Below, one piece after another: positions 35,341 through 45,673 of a DNA stretch of 64,000 nt. Below the pieces are notes generated by a model. The model saw only the letters and a program-made list of their open reading frames with translations. It was not told where the DNA came from and made no database searches. A program made the position numbers and the translations under genes. Location: contig CM061141.1 in the NCBI GenBank assembly GCA_030789695.1, forward strand, positions 164,763,579 to 164,827,578. Reading direction: 5' to 3'. Each line of letters begins with the position of its first letter. Position 1 is the stretch's first letter. This DNA comes from Scilla litardierei (taxonomy: Eukaryota > Streptophyta > Magnoliopsida > Asparagales > Asparagaceae).

Positions 35341-35836
35341 TGACCACTTTCATGTCAGATCTTCCCTCAATCAGTGATGCTTGCAATCGGATCAGTAGGG
35401 TGTTTGGATCTGAACTATGGCTAGGGTTAGGGTGTTTGGAGATGAACTTTGGAGAAGCAACATCGGGTGAGGATCGACTCCATTAGGGATGACGTTCTGA
35501 TGGCTTCAAAAGTGTGGCTGGCTTCTAAAAGTTCTGATGGCCGTAATTTTTAGGGATGAAGTTTGATAAGTAATGATGAAGAGGGTGTGAGGCAGAGAGA
35601 TTGAATTTTCCCCCCATAATTTTGAGTTTTCCCCCTAACGTGATCTGCGGCTGAGTTTTAAAAGTGTAGCGGAGTTTCAAATTTTTTCACACGCATGGAC
35701 CCACTTGCTTACGTGGATACATCCTAGCCCTTCGCCAGAGTAAATCCGGGCCGTTCTTGGTGACTGGGACAACAAATTTATGACTGGGATTATGACTGGG
35801 ACAAAATTCAAAAAAGGTTGTGTTTTATAGAATAGA

Positions 35837-35920
35837 TATATGTTATGTATATATATATGTTATATATATATACATAACATATATATATATATATATATAT
35901 ATAACATATATATACATATA
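35837..35920. repeat. (TA)n-rich tract
   Basis: TA repeats with interspersed ATGTTA and ACATAA between H3 and MITE M2. A second tract is at 36331-36357. Confidence 0.9.
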
Positions 35921-35928
35921 GAGGGATA

Positions 35929-36324
35929 TGTGCCTAAGAATGACCTCGGGTAGAGATACCGGAGCACACCCCCGCTGTTCGGGGTTTGTGAGTATTGTGT
36001 TTTGAAATTTTTTTTTCAGTAGGTAGATACACTTGTTATGTAGCTCCCCACAAAATTTCAGCTCGATCCGACACCGTTTGAGCCTCCTTCATCGATTTCA
36101 AAAACGTTGCGCAAAACTGTCCAGAATTTGGACAGTTTTGCGCAACGTTTTTGAAATCGATGAACGGAGGCTCAAACAGTGTCGGATCGAGCTGAAATTT
36201 TGTGGGGAGCTACATAACAAGTATAGCTACCTACTGCAAAAAAAATTTCAAAAAAAATACTCACAAACCCAGAACAGCGGGGGTGTGCTCAGGTATCTCT
36301 ACCCGAGGTCATTCTTAGGTACAT
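35929..36324. mobile_element. Foldback MITE M2
   Basis: Arms of about 195 bases (35929-36124 and 36129-36324) meet at a loop of only a few bases around AGAATT. They are near-perfect inverted copies, opening GTGCCTAAGAATGACCTCGG. TA tracts lie on both sides. M2 is unrelated in sequence to M1 but has the same architecture and setting. Confidence 0.85.
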
Positions 36325-36358
36325 TTTTTGCATATATATATATATATATATACATATA

Positions 36359-36666
36359 CTAGTTATAACCCATGCCCTAAGGGCACGGTTCATTTAAATA
36401 TTCCCCTTCTAAATCGTGGATCCCTTAATTTTAAATGAACAATAATTAAAACTTAGCTCCTTAAAATTTTTAGTTCCCCCAAATTTAGTTTCCCTAGAGA
36501 ATTTAGTTCCACCGAAAATTATAATTTCCCCTAAAATTTAGTTCCCTTCATATTTAGTTCCCCCAAAAATTTTGAGAGTAATTTAAGTTTTTACTCTCAA
36601 AATTTTCCCTAACTATCATCTTACCTATTGATTTCTTAAGATTCAATTCCAGCCATCTTTCTATCC
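36359..36666 (-). mobile_element. Helitron-like element H4, 3' part
   Basis: The minus-strand end has hairpin CCGTGCCC-TTA-GGGCATGG, spacer TTATAA and CTAG (36362-36359). The interior is rich in TTAGTTCCCCC phrases. It is cut at 36667 by the copia element C1. The last 126 bases (36541-36666) reappear at 63644-63770 on the other side of the nest. Confidence 0.65.
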
Positions 36667-36730
36667 TCATATTTATAGCTTTCAATAGTGGGCTGGATAC
36701 CCAATGGGCCTCATGGGCCTATTCATAACA
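36667..36730 (-). repeat. C1 3' LTR, truncated
   Basis: 64 bases identical to 63580-63643, starting TGTTATGAATAGG on the minus strand. It then passes into H4 sequence (GGATAG) where the 5' LTR has GGGTAGG, so the junction has microhomology. A purine tract GGATAAGGGGAAG precedes it as PPT. Confidence 0.8.
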
Positions 36731-37039
36731 CTTCCCCTTATCCAATCAACATTGAATAAGAGGTGGATTCTTCAGGATCCGAGTTAGGATAACTGCCTTG
36801 TTAAATAAAGAACAGTTAATCCATAACTTCCCCTGTTTTAAAGATGTGTCTAGGGGTGGATACTTTAGGATCCAGAGTCAACGAGGTTGCCTCGTCAAAA
36901 CCTTGACTACGGAAAACCCTGTGGGAAAAAACCAGTACCCAAGGGAAATGAGTACAACTCTGCGGTTGACTCCCCCTCATCTGACCAAGCTTCAGGCTTG
37001 CAGATTTCCTATGAATCTATACATCAGTCTCTTATGTAT

Positions 37040-38176
37040 CTATGAGTTCATAGTCCTCTCATCCTGACCCAATTTACATTTTCTCACTCCCTTCATCCCA
37101 ATCACATATACAAGTTTCTCAAAGATACTAGTAGGCAGGGATTTGGTAAGCAAATCCGCCAAGTTATTACATGATTGGATCTTCTGTACCTCAATCTGCT
37201 TCTGCTTCTGAAGGTCGTGCATCCAGAAGAACTTGGGGGAGATATGCTTCGTCTTGTCGCCTTTGATGTAGCCGTCCTGTAGCTGGGCTATACATGCTGC
37301 ATTGTCTTCATGAAGTGGAGTAGGCGCAAGAATGCCGGTCATCAGGTCGGTGGAGTTGAGGATGTGCTGGATCACAGAACGTAGCCAGAAACTCTCCTTG
37401 CTTGCTTCGTGGATCGCTAGGAGCTCTGAGTGAGTGGATGAGACGATCGTCATGGTCTGCTTTATAGATCTCCAGGATATGGCTGTGTCGCCATAAGTAA
37501 ACATGTATCCTGTCTGAGACTTCTCTGTATGAGGATCGGACCTGTATCCTGCATCATCATAACCAACTAAACCAGTTGATGCCCCTTTCCTGTAGAATAA
37601 ACCTAAGTCTATGGACCCTTGGAGGTAGCGCAGAAGATGCTTAACTCCGGCCCAGTGCCGCTGTGTAGGTGCAGCACTATATCTGGCTAGTAAGTTGACT
37701 ACAAATGCTATGTCAGGGCGAGTGCAGTTAGCCAGGTAAAGGAGTGCACCGATAGCACTTAGATAAGGCACTTCGGGGCCTAGTACTTCCTCCCCCTCTT
37801 CCAGCGGCCGGAAGGGGTCTTTATGTACATCCAATGATCTGACGACCATTGGAGTGCTGAGGGGGTAGCACTTATCCATCTGAAACTTTTTCAACAAGTT
37901 CGATGTGTAAGTTGACTTATGTAACAGGATCCCATCGTTAAGATGCTCTATTTGAAGACCTAAACATAATTTTGACTTTTCGAGGTCTTTCATCTCGAAG
38001 GTTTCTGTCAAGCTTCTAGAAATCTCTGCGATCTCTTCAGGAGATCCGATGAGGTTCACGTCGTCCACATAGACGGCTATGATTACAAATCATGTTGCCT
38101 TTGCTCTTATAAAGATGCAAAGACAGACTGGGTCGTTTGTGAATCCTTGTTTTGTAAGGAAATCGCTCAGTCTGTT
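37040..38176 (-). pseudogene. C1 reverse transcriptase C-terminal half and RNase H
   Basis: The frame enters at the gypsy insertion site with RLSDFLTKQGF, passes the catalytic YVDDVNLIGS near 38040-38070, and stays open through the connection and RNase H to 37040. RNase H motifs include SQTGYMFTYGDTAISW, SSTHSELLAIHEASKE and LHEDNAACI. The copia C-terminal block NNLADLLTKSLP is intact. The RT N-terminus (fingers and first catalytic Asp) is missing, so the product cannot be active. Confidence 0.85.
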
Positions 38177-40854
38177 TGTCACGCCCCATTCTCACATATA
38201 CTTAGACGACGCCCCATAGCGGGGAAAAGAGAGGATGGAGCCTGACAAGCCGCGGTATACACCAAGCGTGTAAGGTAAACACACAATAAGCAGGCCACTA
38301 TGTATGCTGGGATCATACATCACAGATATATAAAAGAAAGAAGCAACACACATAGCCATCACAAAGAGTACATATCCACAAAACCACATAACTAAAGAAC
38401 GTACCACACACCAGCGTCAAGTACAAGTGAACTGTCTCTTGTACATACATGAGAAGTGATACAAGCCACCAACATATAACATAACTACAAAAGACAACTC
38501 ATTCCCCACTCAACCCAACTCACACTACAAGACACATCCCAAAAGAGTGGTATACCCAAACTCAAACCCACATCTAAGGAATCTCCTGTGTGAGACTCAG
38601 CTCTGGTGACCTCTGCTCAAGACCTGAAAAGTAAAATGAGCACGTCAAACGTGCCCAATAGGAAACTAACTAGGGCAGGAAACATCATTTAGGGTTATGA
38701 GTGTAACGGCAATAAGAGTAAAGCAACCAAGGTAAAAGTACAACACACAAGTGTACAACAACAACAACACATAATTGGTTCATTAGTTAGTTGATATTAA
38801 TGATATATTTGGAAGCATGGGTATCACCTAAAGATAAGGGCCTGGACCTCACCCCAAATATGGGGTGAATATAGCACACGACGCAGTGGACACGGGCACT
38901 GTACGCCGGGCCTCTCAGCTCCCCCGTCCCTGGCAGGAGTGCGGCTCTCCACATAGTATCACAACCTCCGTATGTCCCCTCCACTCCCGATAAAGGCGAG
39001 TGGGTGTAAGTATCGCATATCACATATCACTTTTCCCAGCTTCTCAGTCCAGCTCCTTAAAGTTAAGTTATACCCAAACTTCCCACATCCCAATACTAGG
39101 ATGTTCACCCGCCTTAGAGCAGACCGAAACATCCTAATTAACATGTCAGATATCATAATATTCAATGGCCATACACAAGTTTACAAAAGCATTACATGGC
39201 ACAACATTTTAAATGGCCAATTTTCAAGTTTCTCCAACTTCAAATTCATTTGGGCATTTTATCGAACATATGGCGTTCGTCATGTAAATGAGACATATCA
39301 CACCATCAAATTTAGTAACAAATAGCTTAACCAAACTTACATACATGCATCAACATCATCCATGCATTTCTGGAGTGAAGAATTAGCAATATCACACAAT
39401 TCCAATTTCACCCAACACCATTCAACATGCTGAAATTGCAAGAACAGCTAGAAAAACAGCATATTTTACCCATTTCTATTGATAATTTGACAAAACACAA
39501 AGAATGAAAGTTGGAGATATTATAGTCCTGGATTCACAGATAACATTTCAGATAAAAATATGCAGTATATGATTTATAGTGAATTATTTAGCCAGGTGTG
39601 TCAAATCTGTTCTGCAGACAGATTTCTGCACCTGTCTTCAAAGCCAATTTTAAGCCTTTTGGAGCCAGAATTACGACTTATGAGCACTCTGATGAAAATC
39701 TAGAAAAACTTCTTAAGTTTCCAACAAGACCAAAATCAAAAATATCCATAGAGTATGCAGGTAGTTATACTAATTGTTCTGAACTGTGTACAGCTTGACA
39801 GATTTTCAGACATCTTGCAAATAAAGAATTCTTTCTCCTACTTATTGAACTCAACATAAGGCAAATTTTTCATGAATTTGGGGTAGGACTACAAGATCTA
39901 AAGCCACATATTTTTTTCAGAGAGTGATTCTAACTACAGAAATCAGAATTGATGCTTAAACACTCATACAGAATTCTGTTTTTCAGGAGAGGATGAATTG
40001 CTAGGAAAAACAAGGAAAAGTTTGATCTTTTGGGTCTATTACACATGCAAAACATGAAATCAAGATCATAAATATTATAAAGACCATCATAACATGCTCA
40101 TAGCTCTAAATAAAAATCCAAAACCCTAGGTTAGAATCCTACCTCCAAGAGCTCATTTCTTCTTCTCTTCTCCTTTTCTCCCTTTTATCTTTCTTTCTCC
40201 TTGAAGTAGCCTAGGGTTTTCTTGAATTTTTGAGATGAAATTAGGGTTTTGGAACTTGAGGAAATGGCAAGGGAAGAGGGGAATTTCGGCCAAGCTTGGG
40301 GGAGAAGAGGGAGGAATTAGAAAAGAGAAGAAAAGAGAAGAAAGTGTAAGAAAAGAGTAGAATTTTCCAAAGAAATATCTAGCCCTAGAATTTTCTTAGG
40401 ATAAGCATGCATGGATAAAATGACCTTAGTGCCCTCCCAAAATAACCTCCCAAGTTTCAGGTATTTACAAGTTTGCCATTACTTTATATACACACAACTT
40501 AAGTGTGTACGCACAACAGCTTTTGGCCAAAAGACCATTTTGCCCCCGGCCTTTCTAAGAATTTACTGGTGTGCCACTAAACCCATCCCTTTTCACACTA
40601 GCCCCTCACACACAAACCCACTCTTTATAAATTTACAAGTTTGACATTTCTTTACACACCCACTTTTACTCCACACACACCCTTCCACCCGTGTAGTCAA
40701 ATGACCAAAATGCCCCTATACTTTTCACAAATTCACATGACTGCCACGAGCCATATTCACGCCAATTTACTCCTTATCTACTCATTATACTCTCTCTACT
40801 CGCGTGTAGAGGCTACCGTATCGGTCGCCGTATTGAGCTAAACAGGCCATGACA
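38177..40854 (-). repeat. Gypsy 3' LTR, complete
   Basis: Plus strand TGTCACGCCCC...GGCCATGACA, with inverted termini TGTCA/TGACA. The purine tract AAGGAGGGTAGGA on the minus strand (near 40857-40870) is the PPT. Several LTR-internal ORFs recur in the other LTR and are not genes. Confidence 0.9.
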
Positions 40855-41030
40855 TCCTACCCTCCTTAATCTAAAGTTCGTCCTCGAACTTTCCAAGTCT
40901 AAGGGTTCTAGTCTAAGAAGAAATTACTTCTAAATTTCAAGAGCTCCTCTATATAATATCCTACTTCACAGATCCCACCAAATTTGCATCTAAGATTATC
41001 AAAAGAGACATTAATATAGGAATAAGATAC

Positions 41031-42321
41031 TTACATAAACAGGTGAGGATATCTGTCTCTCATCTCGTCCTCGCGCTCCCAGGTGGACTCACCAGGGGAT
41101 TCTTGCTGCCACATAACCCTTACCAAATTAATGGCCTTCTTCTTCAGTATCTTCTGCCTCCGATCCAGGATGGCCACTGGTTGTTGTTCATAAGTCAGGT
41201 CCGGACGCACTTCAATCTCGGAGAAGTCCACGAGGCGACTAGGGCCCCCCCACATATTTCCGAAGCTGAGATACATGAAACACATCATGGACGCCTTCAA
41301 GGGAGGGTGGCAAGGCAAGGCGATAGTCAACCTCACCAGCACGAGCCAAGATCTTGAATGGACCAATGAACCTCGGGCTCAACTTCCCTCGTCGACCAAA
41401 CCGAATCGTGCCACATGTCGGGGAGATCTTCAAGAACACATAATCACCCGGCTGAAACTCCAATGGACGCCTCTTAGTATCTGCCCAATGCTTATAGCGA
41501 TCCTGAGCAATACAGATATTCTCCCTGACTGTCCGAACCACATCGATCGATTCCACCACCAGATCGGGTCCAAAGACTTTACGGTCCCCAACATCGTCCC
41601 AGCTTAGAGGCGATCTGCACTTCCTTCCATACAGAGCAGCAAATGATGCCATTCCAATGCTGGCCTGATAACTATTGTTGTAGGCAAACTCCACCAAGTG
41701 CAAATGATCTTCCCAGGATCCCTTAAAGTCCAGCATGAAAGCTCTCAACATGTCCTCAAGAATCTGAATAACTCGCTCGGACTGCCCATCCGTCTGAGGA
41801 TGATATGCGGTGCTAAACTTGAGATGAGTCCCCAAACTAGACTGCAAACTTATCCAAAAATGTGAGGTGAATCTAGTGTCCCGATCAGAGATTATACAAA
41901 CAGGAACTCCATGAAGCCTCACGATCTCCTCCATGTATCTTCGTGCTAAATGCTCGGTAGACTGTCCAACCCGGAAGGGAATGAAATGTGCAGATTTGGT
42001 CAAGCGATCAACGATTACCCAAATTGCGTCATTCCCCTTAGGTGTATGGGGTAGCCCGGTCACAAAGTCCATCGTCACATGTTGCCATTTCCATTCAGGA
42101 ATGGGAAGAGGCTGCAACAGACCTGCAACTCTTTGGTATTTGACCTTCACCTGCTGACAGACCAAACATGAGGCCACACTTCTGGCTATACTACGCTTCA
42201 TCCCATGCCACCAATAATTTTGTCGCATGTCGCGATACATCTTTGTCCCGCCTGGATGAATAGAATAAGGGGAGCTATGTGCCTCCTTAAGCAATTCCTC
42301 TCGGATAGCACCAGCCGGCAC
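41031..42321 (-). pseudogene. Gypsy integrase with chromodomain-like C-terminus
   Basis: The zinc region HPGGTKMYRDMRQNYWW...CLVCQQVK is followed by all three catalytic acids: MDFVTGL, IISDRDTRF and TDGQSERVIQ. The GPF-like part is IGPFKILARAGEVDYRLALP. A run of seven G near 41246-41253 shifts the frame after LRKYV. The next frame (to 41031) carries EVRPDLTYEQQPVAILDRR and ESTWEREDEMRDRYPHLF, a chromodomain-type end as in Tekay elements that target heterochromatin. The catalytic core is intact; only the tail is out of frame. Confidence 0.85.
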
Positions 42322-44115
42322 ACATAGCCGAGTCCCAAATCTAAGAGATCCATCTTCGTGAATGCGGAAATCGGTTCGAAGTCCGGCCTCTACCTGTTCT
42401 CGTATCCTCTTTAGCTTTACGTCTCCTGACTATGTGGCCTTGATCCGGTCCACTAGATCGGACTGGACCTGCAAGTTCAATATGGCTGCTTTGATGCCCG
42501 GAAGTACAACCTCTATCTCCATCTGTCGCAGGGCCCACTGAAGCTGAGGCTAAGAGGTCAATATCATCACAGCAGGATATCTACTGAGTGCATTAGGGAC
42601 CACGTTTACCTTCCCAGGATGATACTGGAGATCGATGTCATATTCTGCCATCAGCTCGAGCCATCGATGTTGTCTCATATTGAGCTCCTACTGGGTGAAC
42701 ACATACTTCAAACTCTTGTGGTCGGTGTACACCTTGACATGCTCCTCTAACAAATAATGTCTCCACAACTTTAGGGCAAAAATCACGGCTACCAGCTCCA
42801 AGTTATGTGTAGGGTAATTTAGCTCATGCACCCTCAGAAGTCTAGATGCATAAGCTACCACACGTCCATGCTGATGTAGGACACATCCAAGCCCTTTGCC
42901 AGAGGCATCACAGAAAATCTCAAATCCTCCAAAACGGTCTGGAATCGTCAGAACTGGCGCAGTAGTCAACCTTCTCTTCATTTCTTCAAATGCATGCTGA
43001 CACTCCTCAGACCAGACATAAGCAACATCCTTCTTAGTCAGGTGAGAAAGTGGTGCCACAATCTTAGAGAAATCTTTGATGAATTTCCTGTAATAGCCAG
43101 CCAACCCCAAGAAACTCCTAATCTCTGAAACTGTCCTGGGGATAGGCCATTTCTCCACTGCAGCCACCTTTTCTGGATCAACTGATATGCTTTCTCCTGA
43201 AACTATATGCCCCAGAAAAGCCACTTTAGACAGCCAAAACTGGCACTTACTGTATTTAGCATATAACTGATGCTACCTCAAAGTCTCCAGAACAATCCTC
43301 AGATGCTCTGCATGCTCTTCCTCATCTTTGGAATATATTAGGATATCATCAATGAAGACTACCACGAACTTGTCCAAATAGTCAAAGAATACCTGATTCA
43401 TTAATCTCATGAAGGTAGCTATCACCAGGAACTCATAATGTCCATAACGGGTTCGAAAAGCTGTCTTCGGAACATCAAACCCTTGAACCTTAATCTGGTG
43501 ATAACCGCTCCGTAAGTCTAACTTTGAGTAGACTCGGGATCCTCCAAGCTGATCAAAGAGATCATCGATGCGAGGAAGTGGATACTTATCCTTTATTGTC
43601 ACTTTATTCAACTCCCTATAATCAATACACATCCTCCGAGATCCATCTTTCTTATTTACCAAAAGTATTGGTGCTCCCCAAGGTGACACGCTTGGCTGTA
43701 TCAGCCCTCGCTCGGATAAGTCCTTTAACTGATTACGAAGCTCAGCCAGCTCAGGTGGTGCCATACGATAAGGGGCCTTCGCAATGGGTTGCGTGCCTGG
43801 TATCAAATCAATGGTGAACTCCAATGATCGATCGGGAGGACGTCCATAAATGTCATCGGGGAAGACATCAGGAAAGTCTCGCATAACCCAGGGTAAGACT
43901 GGCTCCGCCTCCATGGCCATTGCCAACACTTCTACTTCTACTTGGGTTGATTTGAATCTTACAGGTTCTAATATGCAATTACCACTCCTGAACTCAAACT
44001 CTGGATGATCAGGAATCTGGAAGACTACCCTCCTTAATTTGCAATTAATAGTGGCACAAAACATCGCCAACCAATCCATCCCAAACACCGCTTCATAGGT
44101 GTGCATCTCAATCAC
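42322..44115 (-). pseudogene. Gypsy reverse transcriptase and RNase H, broken
   Basis: RT runs 44115-43273 with [31 protein letters not shown] and the catalytic [15 protein letters not shown]. Between YEFLVI and ATFMRLMN about eight residues that are nearly invariant in gypsy RTs are missing, an in-frame deletion near 43415. A TAG near 43274 interrupts the thumb. RNase H follows at 43224-42688 with [13 protein letters not shown] and [13 protein letters not shown], and another TAG follows. A further stop lies near 42550. Enzyme activity is not expected. Confidence 0.85.
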
Positions 44116-44334
44116 GAGGAAGTCAACATATAACTCTCAACCACAAATTTCCACTGGACAACTACGGAGCACTGAAGTACTCCTGATCACACCATTTCCT
44201 GTGTGAATATTCCAACTAACAGTGAAGGAGTATACCGGTATCGAATTTTTGTCCACAAATTCTCGGGACAGAAAACAGTGTGAAGCCCCAGAATTAAAAA
44301 CTGCTAAGGCTGGAAAAGATGCTACTTTAACCAT
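44116..44334 (-). pseudogene. Gypsy protease with altered active site
   Basis: The active-site loop reads VFNSGASHCFLSREFVDK, near 44250-44310, whereas gypsy proteases have Asp in place of this Asn. The change is one base (GAT to AAT type). The remaining framework (SFTVSWNIHTGNGV, CPVEICG) looks normal. Loss of the catalytic Asp would block polyprotein processing. Confidence 0.75.
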
Positions 44335-44589
44335 ACCTAGAAGCCAACAAGGAAATCAAACCAACGCCTATCATAACTAGGCAACAAGTGATATAACGTA
44401 AAGTAAGGAGGGGGCTAGAACCATACCAGTGATAACCTGGCCTGAGTTTTCTGCCTCTACCGCCGTCATCGTAAAGGCCTGGGACTTTGGAGCAGAATTT
44501 GTCTTCTTGTAGGCCTGCCGCTGAGGAGGCAAGGAAGGTCCTCTAGGGGCTGGTGTGCCTGGCCCAGCTGGTGCCGGAAGAGATGGTCG

Positions 44590-45547
44590 CTACGGACCAG
44601 GTGGAAGAGCTCGCGGCTGCATCGGTCTAGCAGCCACGGGTGCTACCGGGGTCGGGTAGGCACCTTGCTGCGGGCAGTATCTGCTAATGTGTCCTCGACC
44701 ACCACAAGCGAAGCATTGCCTGGCCCAAGCCCTACACTCCTTCTGCTCATAACCAGTCTTGCCACAAAATTGGCATGTCGGACGTCTCTGTGTCACTACA
44801 GGGGCTCCTGATCTCTTAAACTGGGTCGTCTGTACTGGTCGGGATAATGCCTTCTGTGATCCTGATTGTCATCTATCACCTGTAGGCATCTTCCCTATGC
44901 TCCGCAAATGGATCTCATATAGTCTTGCCGCCTCAAGCACATCCTCCTGTGTGGCGAGTTTCCGGGTAGACATCGCCGCTCTATACTCCGGATCCAGCCC
45001 CATACGAAAGCGTCGAGCTCGGGTGGCATCGGTCGAAACAAGCTCCGGGGCAAACTTGTTCAGAAAAGAAAACTCAGCATCATACTCATCCACGCTCCGT
45101 CGGCCCTGAGTCAACTGCTCAAAACGCTGCATGAGCTCATCCTTTGCGGTCTCTGGAAGAAACTTGGACTCAAAACGCTCCTTAAAGGTCTTCCAAGTGA
45201 TAGGTCCTGTAAGGTGCCGATCCTGGGCATCCCACCAATCTCGGGCCTGATGTGTCTGCTGTATTTTTGCTGCATCCACCCAACTCTCTAACGGAAATCC
45301 GACAGCTGTGAGATCATCCTCCGTGCGTCGAACCACTCATCAACCTCCAGAGCTGTCTTCTTGCCAGAAAAAGTTCTCGGCTTCATTGCCCTGAACTACT
45401 TGAAGCCTGGGGTCTTCTGACTCTGCATCTTAACGAGCATCTCAGCATGTTGACCCAGAATTGCCTGGAAACTAAGCAAAATCTTCTCCATCAAAGAGGA
45501 CTCAGCGTGCTCCATCTCTGATGAAAATATCCAGTTTCCACTGTCCA
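44590..45547 (-). pseudogene. Gypsy gag
   Basis: An ATG at 45547 follows a CTGCAG-type splice-like site. The frame reads MDSGNWIFSSEME and continues with MKPRTFSGKKTALEVDEWF, passing through stops or frame changes near 45396 and 45340. The gag core at 45336-44869 has WDAQDRHLTGPITWKTFKER and FEQLTQGRRSVDEYDAEF. Two zinc knuckle-like motifs (CQFCGKTGYEQKEC with Tyr in the His position, and CFACGGRGHISRYC) lie at 44700-44790. Confidence 0.8.
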
Positions 45548-45673
45548 TTCTGCAGAGAAAGAAGACAGCACATGTGGAATTAGTACCATATGTGACGGCA
45601 TTAAAGTGTATTGGATGTATCATCCTTTTGCATATCGCAGTGTGAGCGGGCCTGCATGGGCCACCACTAAACC

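Larger units (their letters stand above)
26415..35836 (-). mobile_element. Helitron-like element H3 (9.4 kb) with captured gene fragments
   Basis: The left border shows the family 3' end: hairpin CCGTGCCC/GGGCACGG, spacer, then GTAG, one base off CTAG. The right border reads, on the minus strand, TCTATTCTATAAAACACAACC, matching the H1 5' end over TCTAT...AACCTTTTTTGAATT. The left 600 bases repeat the AACAACAAATT/GGCG phrases of H1. The interior holds an ASCC2-like exon series (+), an LRR fragment (-), a short exon-like ORF with donor (-), a GT microsatellite and a repeat mosaic. No Rep or helicase motif was found, so the element would be non-autonomous. Treating the two borders as one element is an inference. 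Confidence 0.45.

Noticed and set aside
38972..39325. 117-codon ORF that recurs almost unchanged at 46471-46824
   Set aside because: Both copies lie in the two LTRs of the Tekay-like element. Their near-identity follows from LTR origin and probable conversion, not from selection on a protein.
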